From: Mycobacterium aquaticum
Lineage (GTDB): Bacteria; Actinomycetota; Actinomycetes; Mycobacteriales; Mycobacteriaceae
Direction of reading: 5' to 3'
DNA: 64,000 nucleotides
NCBI RefSeq assembly: GCF_002086485.1
Contig: NZ_MVHF01000027.1
Location: 40,163-104,162, forward strand
Under the pieces are notes generated by a model that searched no databases, was not told the origin of the DNA, and saw only the letters and a list, made by a program, of their open reading frames with translations. Below are positions 8,769 through 16,432 of this stretch, one piece after another. The position numbers were made by a program, and so were the translations under genes. The first letter of the stretch is position 1, and each line of letters begins with the position of its first letter.

Positions 8769-9512
8769 TCAGGTCTCCAGCAGTCGCTGGCCGGGGCCGA
8801 CGGCCTTGCGTCCCGCGACGGCCAGCGCCGCCCACATCGTCACCTGGTTGGCCGTCACGACGGGTTTACCCAGGTCGGCCTCGAGCTGGGCGATCAGGTC
8901 GTAGGTCGGCAGGTTGGTGCAGCTGATGACGATGGCCTCGGCCTCGGGAACATCGGTGGCCCGCACCAGATCTGCCGTGGTCTCGTACGGCACCGCCCAG
9001 ATGCGCGCGGTCATCCCCAGGCCCGCCGTCGCGACGACCTCGATGCCTGCCTCCATGAGGTAACTGGTCAGCCCGATGGTCAGGTCCGCGGTGTAGGGCG
9101 TGACGGTGGCGACCTTGTGCAGGCCGAGATGCCGAAGCGCGGTGAGCATCGCACCGCTGGTGGTCACCGCTGCCGGGGCGCCCGCCGCGCGCATCGCCGC
9201 GACCAGGGCGGCCTCGCCAGCCATGCCCTTGACGAAGCTGCCCGCGGTGCACGCGTAGGCGGTGACGAGCGGGGACACTGCAAGCACATTGGCGGCGCCT
9301 GCCACCACCTGTTCCGGCTCGGAGATGTGCACCGCCATGTCGACGGTCACGGGCATCGGCGCATACCGCAGCCGGGTTACGTAGAGACTGACGTCGTTGG
9401 GCACCCATCGCCACAGTTCCCGGTCGAGGGCGAAGTCGTATGGCGCCACAACACCTATCCCCACCTGCTGCAACGGCGGGTGAGGGGCCAAACCCTCGAT
9501 CGTCATGTCCAC
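8769..9512 (-). CDS. Asp/Glu racemase-superfamily protein B (maleate isomerase-like)
   Basis: A 247-residue paralogue of the next gene. Both superfamily cysteines are present: Cys88 in AYACTAGSF and Cys198 in ISCTNLPTYD. It could therefore act as a maleate cis-trans isomerase, racemase or arylmalonate-type decarboxylase. It is the first gene of the minus-strand operon, 44 bp before paralogue A. An alternative ATG two codons in is equally plausible. The gene is divergent from a 2-hydroxyacid dehydrogenase, with the candidate GntR operator between them. The reaction is not determined by sequence alone. Confidence 0.8.
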   Translation of the reverse strand: MDMTIEGLAPHPPLQQVGIGVVAPYDFALDRELWRWVPNDVSLYVTRLRYAPMPVTVDMAVHISEPEQVVAGAANVLAVSPLVTAYACTAGSFVKGMAGEAALVAAMRAAGAPAAVTTSGAMLTALRHLGLHKVATVTPYTADLTIGLTSYLMEAGIEVVATAGLGMTARIWAVPYETTADLVRATDVPEAEAIVISCTNLPTYDLIAQLEADLGKPVVTANQVTMWAALAVAGRKAVGPGQRLLET

Positions 9513-9544
9513 AGTGTGAGGCCGAACGGGTCGACCGGCAACAT

Positions 9545-9556
9545 ATTGTTGACAAT
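9545..9556. promoter_or_regulatory. Candidate GntR (FCD) operator
   Basis: A perfect 12-bp palindrome, ATTGTTGACAAT, in the 73-bp gap between the divergent racemase and dehydrogenase genes. FCD-type GntR repressors commonly bind TTGT-NN-ACAA-like sites, and such a regulator is encoded in the same operon. Its position allows control of both transcription directions. The assignment is by motif and context only. Confidence 0.6.
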
Positions 9557-9585
9557 CCTACGAAACGGTTCCTAGCCTCGGACTG

Positions 9586-10566
9586 ATGTCGAGCCCACGT
9601 CCGGTGATCGCGGTGTTGTGTGAGCGCGCGAGCGATCGTCCGGCCGGGGTGGCGGATCTCGACGTCGACGCCGACTTCCGGTATTGCGCCGCAGACGGTT
9701 TGGCCGACGCCCTGCGGGGCGCTCGGGCGTTGCTGATGTGGGACTACTTCTCCACCGCGCTGCGTGGTGCGTGGGCATCCGCGGACAACCTGGAGTGGAT
9801 CCACGTCACCGCCGCAGGCGTCGACACCCTGCTGTTCGACCAACTGCGTGATTCCGACGTCGTGGTCACCAACGCTCGGGGCGTATTCGACCGTCCCATG
9901 GCCGAATACGTGCTGGGAGCGGTCATCGCATACGCGAAGGGAACCCAGGCCAGCCTCGATCGGCAACGGCGGCATCAGTGGCAGCACCGAGAGACCAGAA
10001 CCATCGCCGGTGCGCACGCGTTGGTGATCGGAACCGGCGGCATCGGCCGGGAGATCGCCCGGTTGCTGCGGGCGGCCGGGCTGATCGTCCGCGGGGCCGG
10101 GCGCGTGGCGCGCGCCGCGGATCCCGACTTCGATCAGGTCGTCGCCACAGCCGACCTGGCCGCCGCGGTCGGTTGGTGCGACCACCTGGTGGTGGCCGCC
10201 CCGCTCACCGATGCCACCCGCGGCCTGGTGGACACCGCCGTCTTGGCGGCGATGAAGTCCGATGCGCATCTGGTGAACGTCGCCCGCGGCCCGATTGTCG
10301 ACGAGTCCGCGCTGCTGTCAGCGCTGACCGCGGGCAGTATCGGTGGCGCCACCCTCGACGTGTTCGACACCGAACCCCTGCCGCAGGACCATCCGCTGTG
10401 GGACGCGCCCGGCGCCGTCGTCACCGCCCACATGTCCGGGGATGCTCGCGGCTGGCGCGACAGGCTGGCCGCGCAGTTCGCCGACAACCTCCAGCGGTGG
10501 CTCACCGGGCAGCCACTGCACAACGTCGTGGACAAGAAGCTCGGATATGTCAGGGGCACAACGTGA
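9586..10566 (+). CDS. D-2-hydroxyacid dehydrogenase family protein
   Basis: A 326-residue NAD(P)-dependent dehydrogenase that interconverts 2-hydroxy acids and 2-keto acids. Seen: Rossmann motif VIGTGGIGREIARLL near residue 148, the arginine motif VNVARGPIVDESALL, the DVFDTEPLPQDHPLW segment with the catalytic Glu, and a His in VVTAHMSGD where the family usually has a TPHxAG motif. Length is normal. It is first in a three-gene operon whose reading frames overlap (GTGA with the amidase, ATGA between amidase and DUF3830). Context suggests a step in breakdown of a substituted dicarboxylate or amide; the substrate is unknown. Confidence 0.85.
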   Translation: MSSPRPVIAVLCERASDRPAGVADLDVDADFRYCAADGLADALRGARALLMWDYFSTALRGAWASADNLEWIHVTAAGVDTLLFDQLRDSDVVVTNARGVFDRPMAEYVLGAVIAYAKGTQASLDRQRRHQWQHRETRTIAGAHALVIGTGGIGREIARLLRAAGLIVRGAGRVARAADPDFDQVVATADLAAAVGWCDHLVVAAPLTDATRGLVDTAVLAAMKSDAHLVNVARGPIVDESALLSALTAGSIGGATLDVFDTEPLPQDHPLWDAPGAVVTAHMSGDARGWRDRLAAQFADNLQRWLTGQPLHNVVDKKLGYVRGTT

Positions 10567-11963
10567 TTCCCTCGGCGGCCGACCTCATGGCGGCCTATCG
10601 GAACAAAGCACTCTCGCCCGTGGAGATCACCCGGGCCGCGCTGGCGGCCATCGATCGCCAGAACGGCCTGGTGAACGCCTTCGTGCTGATCGACGAGGAG
10701 GGCGCGCTGGCGGCGGCACAGGCGTCAGAGGCCCGGTGGCAGGCCGGGCAACCGCTGGGGCCCGCGGACGGCATCCCGACCTCGATCAAGGACGCATTGT
10801 GGACGAAGGGCTGGCCCACGCTGCGTGGCAGCTGGCTCATCGACGAGGCCGGGCCGTGGGACGAGGACGCGCCAAGCGTTGCGCGACTGCGTGATTCGGG
10901 GGCGATCCTGCTCGGCAAGACCACGACGCCCGAGTACTCGTGGAAAGGGGTCACCGATTCGCCGCGCTACGGCGCGACCGGCAACCCGTGGAATCGGACC
11001 GTCACCGCCGGCGGGTCCAGCGGCGGCAGCGCCGCGGCCGTCGGTCTCGGCATGGGCGTGTGGTCGGTCGGCACCGACGGTGGCGGCTCGGTGCGCATAC
11101 CTGCGGCGTTCACCGGCACCGTGGCGCTCAAACCGACGTATGGACTCATCCCGCTGTATCCGCCCAGCCCCTTCGGCACGCTTTCGCACGCCGGTCCGAT
11201 GGCCCGGACGGTGGCCGACGTCGCCGCGCTACTCGACGTGGTCACCGGTTTCGACCCCCGCGACTGGTCCGCAATGCCTTCTCCCACTTCATCGTTCCGT
11301 GCCGGTCTCGACGCGGGCATCGCCGGCCTGCGGGTGGCTTACTCGCCCGATCTCGGGTTCGGCTCCAACGACCCCGAGGTCGACGCCGCGGTGCGCGCCG
11401 CCGTCAACGTGCTCGCCGCCGCGGGCGCAGAGGTCGAGGAAGTTTCGCCGGGCTTCGACGACCCCGTGCACGCCTTCCACGTGCTGTGGTTCTCGGGTGA
11501 AGCGAAAGTGCTGGAGGGCAAGAACACTGGTGACCGACCCGTCGATCCCGGGTTGCTGCGCACCGCCGAGATCGGCGCGACGTTCTCGGCATCGGATTAC
11601 CTCGACGCGACCGCCGTCCGCATGGCACTGGGGGAGCGGATGGGCCGGTTCCACCGGCACTACGACGTGCTGATCACTCCGACGTTGCCGCTCACCGCTT
11701 TCCCTGTCGGCCAGGACGTGCCCGACGGCTCTGACTCACCCGACTGGACGAGCTGGACGCCATACACCTACCCGTTCAATCTGACTCAGCAGCCGGCGCT
11801 CTCGGTGCCGTGCGGGTTCAGCCGCAGCGGTCTGCCGATCGGGCTGCAGATCGTCGGTCCCCGGCATGCAGACGCCCTTGTGCTGCGCGTCGGACAGACC
11901 TACCAGGACGCCACCGACTGGCACCACCGGGTGCCGGCGCTGCTCACGGAGGAGGCGCAATGA
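10563..11963 (+). CDS. Amidase (amidase-signature family)
   Basis: A 466-residue Ser-cisSer-Lys amidase that hydrolyses C-N bonds of amides. From the GTG at 10563 the triad maps to Lys76 (PTSIKDALW), cis-Ser152 (AGGSSGGSAAAV) and nucleophile Ser176 (TDGGGSVRIP). These are the canonical positions and spacing. The start codon overlaps the stop of the dehydrogenase gene (GTGA), which fixes it well. The length is typical. Such amidases act on aryl or aliphatic amides or on carbamoyl intermediates. In this cluster it probably produces the acid handled by the neighbouring dehydrogenase and racemase-like enzymes; this is inference. Confidence 0.9.
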   Translation: MIPSAADLMAAYRNKALSPVEITRAALAAIDRQNGLVNAFVLIDEEGALAAAQASEARWQAGQPLGPADGIPTSIKDALWTKGWPTLRGSWLIDEAGPWDEDAPSVARLRDSGAILLGKTTTPEYSWKGVTDSPRYGATGNPWNRTVTAGGSSGGSAAAVGLGMGVWSVGTDGGGSVRIPAAFTGTVALKPTYGLIPLYPPSPFGTLSHAGPMARTVADVAALLDVVTGFDPRDWSAMPSPTSSFRAGLDAGIAGLRVAYSPDLGFGSNDPEVDAAVRAAVNVLAAAGAEVEEVSPGFDDPVHAFHVLWFSGEAKVLEGKNTGDRPVDPGLLRTAEIGATFSASDYLDATAVRMALGERMGRFHRHYDVLITPTLPLTAFPVGQDVPDGSDSPDWTSWTPYTYPFNLTQQPALSVPCGFSRSGLPIGLQIVGPRHADALVLRVGQTYQDATDWHHRVPALLTEEAQ

Positions 11964-12457
11964 GCCGATTGATCACGGTGTCGCTGGACGTGCGCGGGGT
12001 GACGTGCACCGCCCGGTTGCTCGATGATGCGGCGCCGCGAACCTGCGCGGCCGTCTGGGACGCGTTGCCGCTTTCGGCGCAGGTGTTTCACGGCAAGTAC
12101 GCCCGCAACGAGATCTACACACTGCTGCCCGCGTTCGGCGCCGACCCGGGCCGGGAGAACACCACGGTGACGCCGATTCCCGGTGACCTGTGCTGGTTTT
12201 CGTTCGACTCCGACGATCTGGGCAACCCGGCCTACGGCTACGAGAACACCACGGGCACCGGGACGACGGGCGCCATCGTCGACCTGGCGCTCTTCTACGG
12301 ACGCAACAACCTGCTGATCAACGGCGACCAGGGCTGGGTGCCCGGCAACGTGTTCGGGGCGATCACCGACGGGTTGGAGGAGATGGCGGCCGCGTGCCAG
12401 GACCTGTGGATGGGCGGTGCCCGTGGCGAAACGCTGACTTTCGCCAGGGCGTCTTGA
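11960..12457 (+). CDS. DUF3830 family protein (cyclophilin-like fold)
   Basis: A 165-residue protein recognised as DUF3830 by its start (VRGVTCTARLLDDAAPRTCA) and by the YGYENTTGTG and FYGRNNLLINGDQGWVPGN segments. The family is predicted to share a cyclophilin-like beta-barrel fold and has no known reaction. It is commonly found beside amidases and Asp/Glu racemases, as here. The ATG overlaps the amidase stop (ATGA), so it is translationally coupled. It could be a small accessory or catalytic subunit of the pathway. It ends 48 bp before the convergent methyltransferase gene; that gap holds no strong terminator. Confidence 0.78.
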   Translation: MSRLITVSLDVRGVTCTARLLDDAAPRTCAAVWDALPLSAQVFHGKYARNEIYTLLPAFGADPGRENTTVTPIPGDLCWFSFDSDDLGNPAYGYENTTGTGTTGAIVDLALFYGRNNLLINGDQGWVPGNVFGAITDGLEEMAAACQDLWMGGARGETLTFARAS

Positions 12458-12504
12458 CCGGACCTCACACCGGAATGCAGTTGCGGTGAAAGGCTGCGGG
12501 AAAC

Positions 12505-13425
12505 TCAGCCCAGAGTGCCGCTGATGTAGACGATTTCGCCCATCGGGTCCTGGTCGTCGGCCTCGGGGACCGGCAGGCCGTAGCGTGCGAACAGCTCCGC
12601 CCGGGGCGCACCGGTCATCTGCCAGCCCTTGGTGGCGAGATAGTCCGCCGCGGAATGTCGTTCGCCGTGGTAGATCAGCGACGGCATGTCCATGGTCAAC
12701 CCGATCTGGCTGAAGCCGGCGGCCGCGGCCCGGGCCTTGTCGGGATCGAAATCCTTGAGGCCAGGCACGAACTCAGTTGCCAGAGTGCTGTCGGCAGCAC
12801 TGAGGGCGTCGATGTTGTCGAACAAGCGGTCCTGGGCGTCGGACGGCAGATAGATCAGCAGACCCTCGGCGCACCAGGCTGTCGGCTGCCCCGGGTCGAA
12901 ACCCGCCCCACGCAGTGCGGTCGGCCAGTCTTCGCGCAGATCGATCGGCACGGTGCGGCGCTGTGCCGTCGGCGCCGCACCGAGGTCGGCCAGCACCCGG
13001 GTCTTGAACTCGATGACCTCGGGCTGGTCGATCTCGTAGACGACGGTGCCGTCCGGCCAGGGCAACCGGTAGGCGCGCGAGTCCAGACCGGACGCCAGGA
13101 TCACCGCCTGCCGGATGCCGCCTTCGGTGGCGGCGACGAAATAGTCGTCGAAAAACCGTGTGCGTACGGCCATCTCATCGATGTTCGCCCGCGCCCTGGC
13201 CGCCGCGTCCGGGGCGATGGCCTCGATAGCGTCGAAGTCCAGTTCACCGTTGACCATCTTGGTGAACGCGTCGATGCCGACGGCCCGCACCAGGGGTGCA
13301 GCGAAGGGGTCGTCGATCAGACCGTGCGGCGCGGTGCTGGCGACGGCCCGCCCCGTCGCGACGAGTGTCGCCGTCGCTCCCACACTCGATGCCAGGTCCC
13401 AGGTGTCGCCGTCGACCCGCGCCAT
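12505..13425 (-). CDS. SAM-dependent methyltransferase, TIGR00027 family (copy 1)
   Basis: A 306-residue putative S-adenosylmethionine-dependent methyltransferase of the mycobacterial TIGR00027 family, related to leucine carboxyl methyltransferases. It starts MARVDGDTWDLASSVGATAT. It has the SAM-site motif ILASGLDSRAYRLPW and the acidic-loop VVYEIDQPEVIEFK. ATG 13425 is chosen by homology with the three paralogues upstream; the frame stays open further upstream but overlaps the next gene. It is the last of four tandem copies on one strand. Substrate and product are unknown for the family. Confidence 0.88.
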   Translation of the reverse strand: MARVDGDTWDLASSVGATATLVATGRAVASTAPHGLIDDPFAAPLVRAVGIDAFTKMVNGELDFDAIEAIAPDAAARARANIDEMAVRTRFFDDYFVAATEGGIRQAVILASGLDSRAYRLPWPDGTVVYEIDQPEVIEFKTRVLADLGAAPTAQRRTVPIDLREDWPTALRGAGFDPGQPTAWCAEGLLIYLPSDAQDRLFDNIDALSAADSTLATEFVPGLKDFDPDKARAAAAGFSQIGLTMDMPSLIYHGERHSAADYLATKGWQMTGAPRAELFARYGLPVPEADDQDPMGEIVYISGTLG

Positions 13426-13432
13426 CAGCTCC

Positions 13433-14329
13433 TCATTTCCGTTCTGCGGACAGGTAACCCGAATCGCCTGCGAGCTCGGCAAGGTCGTCGGGATAGTCGA
13501 AGCCGTACCCGGCGTAGGCGTCGCGGGTCGACAGCACGCTCGTCTGCCACCCGTGTCCGGCGAGATAGTCACCGGCGGTGTGACGGTCACCCGAATAGAA
13601 CAGGTCCATCAGGTCGACATCGGACCCGACCCGCTTGGACCACTCGCTGACCTTCTTGGTCCATTCCTCGGAGAGTGTGTTCATGTCCATGTGTTCGGTG
13701 GCCAGCCGGCTTCCCGGTGCGGACAGTTCGGTGATGTTGTCGAAGAGCCGGTCCTGGGCGTCCGGCGGCAGGTAGATCAGCAGTCCCTCGGCGATCCATG
13801 CGGTGGGAGCCGACGGATCGAATCCGGCGGCGCGCAGCGCGGCGGGCCAGTCTTCACGCAGATCGATGGCCACGGTACGGCGCTCGGCGGCAGGTTCGGC
13901 GCCGAGCCCGGCCAGCGTGCGGGTCTTGAACTCGATCACTTCGGGTTGGTCGATCTCGTAGACCGCGGTACCGGCAGGCCAGTCCAGCCGGTAGGCGCGG
14001 GTGTCCAGCCCGGACGCCAGGATCACCGCCTGGCGGATCCCGGCTTCGGTTGCGCTCGCGAAGAAGTCGTCGAAGAACCGGGTGCGCACGGCGATCTGCT
14101 CGCACATCCGCTGCCGGTCGAGCATCTGATCGCCCTCGACGCACAGCTCGCCGTCGGCCAGTCGGATGCAGTGCTCCAGCCCGACCGCCTTGACCAGTGG
14201 ATCGGCATACGGGTCGTTGATCAGCGGGTCGGGCTGCTTGGTGGCCAGTGCGCGGGACGCGGCGACACCCGTCGCCGTCGAGCCGACGCTGGACGCCAGG
14301 TCCCAGGTGTCACCGTCGGTACGTGCCAT
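13433..14329 (-). CDS. SAM-dependent methyltransferase, TIGR00027 family (copy 2)
   Basis: A 298-residue paralogue with the same start motif (MARTDGDTWDLASSVGSTAT), SAM-site ILASGLDTRAYRLDW and IDQPEVIEFKTR. It differs from the other copies by an extra charged stretch around the fourth fifth of the protein (LSEEWTKKVSEWSKRVGSD). It lies 7 bp upstream of copy 1 and 9 bp downstream of copy 3, consistent with one operon. All catalytic-looking residues are kept, so there is no sign of decay. Confidence 0.88.
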   Translation of the reverse strand: MARTDGDTWDLASSVGSTATGVAASRALATKQPDPLINDPYADPLVKAVGLEHCIRLADGELCVEGDQMLDRQRMCEQIAVRTRFFDDFFASATEAGIRQAVILASGLDTRAYRLDWPAGTAVYEIDQPEVIEFKTRTLAGLGAEPAAERRTVAIDLREDWPAALRAAGFDPSAPTAWIAEGLLIYLPPDAQDRLFDNITELSAPGSRLATEHMDMNTLSEEWTKKVSEWSKRVGSDVDLMDLFYSGDRHTAGDYLAGHGWQTSVLSTRDAYAGYGFDYPDDLAELAGDSGYLSAERK

Positions 14330-14338
14330 CGTTGTTCC

Positions 14339-15241
14339 TTACTGCCGTGTTGCCACGACTGCCAATGAATTGCGTTGTGGTTCAGCGTCTTCAGAGTCCG
14401 GAAAGGTGCGTCCATATTCGGCGAACACCTCGGGGCGCCGCCGGGCGGTCACCGACCAGCCGCCGGCGGTGAGGTAGTCGACCACCGAATTGCGGTCACC
14501 TACGTACCAGAGCTCGGAGAGGTCGACGTCGAATCCGTGTTCGCGCCAGCGCTCGGCCATGGACTGACTGCGGTTGCGTACAGCCGAGGCGATGTCCGGG
14601 TGGTATTCGGTGGCCAGCCGGCTGCCCGGGGCGCTCAGCGCGGTGATGTTGTCGAACAGTCGGTCCTGAGCCTCGGGAGGCAGGTAGACCAGCAGACCCT
14701 CCGCGCTCCACGCCGTCGGGAGGTCAGGGTCGAACCCGGCGGCGCGCAATGCCGCAGGCCAGTCGTCGCGCAGATCGACGGCCACGGCACGGCGCTCTGC
14801 GGTAGGCGTCGCGCCGATCTGCTCCATCGCGGCGGTCTTGGCGCCGATCACGTCCGGCTGGTCGATCTCGTAGACCACGGTCCCGTCGGGCCAGGGGAGC
14901 CGATAAGCCCGCGCGTCGAGCCCGGAGGCGAGGATCACCGCCTGCCGGATGCCGGCTTCGGTCGAGCTGGTGAAGAAGTCGTCGAAGAACTTCGTCCGCA
15001 CCGCCATCACCGACGTCATGAACTCGGCTGCCGAGGAGTCCTCGCCGTCGAGCACGAGGTCGCCGTCGACGAGCTTGGTGAAGAAGTCCACGCCCACGGC
15101 ACGCACCAGCGCCGCGGCGTAGGGATCGTTGATCAGAGGCTCGGGTTCGGCGCTGGCGATCGCGCGGGCCGCGGCCACCATGGTGGCCGTCGCGCCGACG
15201 CTCGAAGCCAGGTCCCAGCTGTCCGCATCAGTACGTGCCAT
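14339..15241 (-). CDS. SAM-dependent methyltransferase, TIGR00027 family (copy 3)
   Basis: A 300-residue paralogue starting MARTDADSWDLASSVGATAT. The SAM-site reads ILASGLDARAYRLPW and the acidic motif VVYEIDQPDVIGAK, so one variable position of the family motif (E/D, F/A) differs here. It has close spacing with both neighbours (9 and 8 bp). Its middle region carries the product-domain variation seen between copies, which suggests different acceptor substrates rather than simple redundancy. Confidence 0.88.
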   Translation of the reverse strand: MARTDADSWDLASSVGATATMVAAARAIASAEPEPLINDPYAAALVRAVGVDFFTKLVDGDLVLDGEDSSAAEFMTSVMAVRTKFFDDFFTSSTEAGIRQAVILASGLDARAYRLPWPDGTVVYEIDQPDVIGAKTAAMEQIGATPTAERRAVAVDLRDDWPAALRAAGFDPDLPTAWSAEGLLVYLPPEAQDRLFDNITALSAPGSRLATEYHPDIASAVRNRSQSMAERWREHGFDVDLSELWYVGDRNSVVDYLTAGGWSVTARRRPEVFAEYGRTFPDSEDAEPQRNSLAVVATRQ

Positions 15242-15249
15242 GTCGGCCC

Positions 15250-16164
15250 CTACCGCTGCGCACTGATGTAGAGGACCGACGCGGCGTGTGCCTCATCCTC
15301 GACCGGCGGCAGACCCGTCTGGATCAGCAGATCGTTGGAGCTGATGCCGGTGGTCTGCCAGGAGTGGCCCTCCAGATAGGTGGTCACGTCGGCGCGGTCC
15401 CCGAGGAAGATCAGCTCGTTGAGGTCGATGTCCAGGCCGTGTGCCCGCCAGCGGTCGGTGAAGTCCTTCATCTTCGCGCGGATCGACTCTTCGTCGTTGG
15501 CCTCGGTCGCCGGAACACCCTCGACGCCGAGCCTGCTGCCCGGCGCGCTGAGAGCGGTGATCTGATCGAGCAGGCGGTCCTGGGCGTCGGGCGGCAGGTA
15601 GCCGAGCAAACCCTCGGCGATCCACGCTGTCGGCTTGGTGGCGTCGAACCCGGCCTCGGTGAGCGCCGTGGGCCAGTCGAAGCGAAGGTCCATGGCCACC
15701 GTGCGCAGATCTGTGGTCGGCGTGGCGCCCAATCCGGCGAGGGTCTTCGCCTTGAAGTCGACCACCTGAGGCTGGTCGATCTCGAAGACCACGGTGCCGT
15801 TCGGCCACGGCAGCCGGTAGGCCCGCGAATCTAGGCCGGCGGCGAGGATGACCGCCTGGCGGATGCCGGAGCGGACCGCGGACAGAAAGAAGTCGTCGAA
15901 GAACCGGGTGCGAGCCGCCATGCCGTTGGCGAAGCGATGCAGCCCCGTCGCCGCCTCCTCGTCGAGACCGTCGGTGGTGAAGTCCTCGTCGACCAGTTTG
16001 GTGAAGAAATCCATCCCGACGGCCCGAACCAGGGGTGCGGCGAACGGGTCGTCGATCACGGGGTCCTCGGCGTTGGTCGCCATCGCCCTGGCCGCCGCGA
16101 CCATCGTCGCGGTGGCACCCACGCTGGACGCCAGATCCCAGGTGTCGTTGTCCGTGCGCGCCAT
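15250..16164 (-). CDS. SAM-dependent methyltransferase, TIGR00027 family (copy 4, promoter-proximal)
   Basis: A 304-residue paralogue starting MARTDNDTWDLASSVGATAT, with SAM-site ILAAGLDSRAYRLPW and VVFEIDQPQVVDFKAK. It is the first gene of the four-copy operon; its ATG has an AAGGGGAG ribosome site. The 268-bp region to the divergent secY gene must contain this operon's promoter. A GTTAGTTAGG / GATGTAAC stretch about 25-45 bp upstream could hold a regulatory site. In M. tuberculosis related methyltransferases (Rv0725c, Rv0726c, Rv0731c) occupy the same sppA-secY interval. Confidence 0.88.
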   Translation of the reverse strand: MARTDNDTWDLASSVGATATMVAAARAMATNAEDPVIDDPFAAPLVRAVGMDFFTKLVDEDFTTDGLDEEAATGLHRFANGMAARTRFFDDFFLSAVRSGIRQAVILAAGLDSRAYRLPWPNGTVVFEIDQPQVVDFKAKTLAGLGATPTTDLRTVAMDLRFDWPTALTEAGFDATKPTAWIAEGLLGYLPPDAQDRLLDQITALSAPGSRLGVEGVPATEANDEESIRAKMKDFTDRWRAHGLDIDLNELIFLGDRADVTTYLEGHSWQTTGISSNDLLIQTGLPPVEDEAHAASVLYISAQR

Positions 16165-16326
16165 GAACTCCCCTTAAATGCCTGTTAGTTAGGTGATGTA
16201 ACGAGCCGTCGCCGACTGTACGCTCTGAAGCTGAATACACCCTTGGCCTGCGGGTGAAGCTGATCGATGCGGGGCCGTCCGGGCTCAACTGTTACTCTCG
16301 TAGACTGTTTGACGCTTGAGTTCGCA

Positions 16327-16346
16327 GGCCCGGCGCCTGCCGGGCC
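16327..16346 (+). promoter_or_regulatory. GC hairpin in secY leader
   Basis: A perfect 8-bp stem (GGCCCGGC / GCCGGGCC) with a GCCT loop, about 87 bp before the secY start, in the divergent methyltransferase-secY region (16165-16432). No T-run follows, so a simple terminator is unlikely; it may be a structured 5' leader of secY or a protein site. The rest of this region shows no coding frame that I can support. Confidence 0.45.
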
Positions 16347-16432
16347 GGCATGTATACGACTTGACCATGACGCTGGACCCACCAGCCCCATTTGGCACGC
16401 CGCGCTGAGAAGTCGGCTGCGCAGGAGGAAGA

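Noticed and set aside
12458..12504. CACCG/CGGTG stem as terminator between DUF3830 and methyltransferase genes
   Set aside because: A five-base stem with an 11-base loop and no T-run is not convincing.
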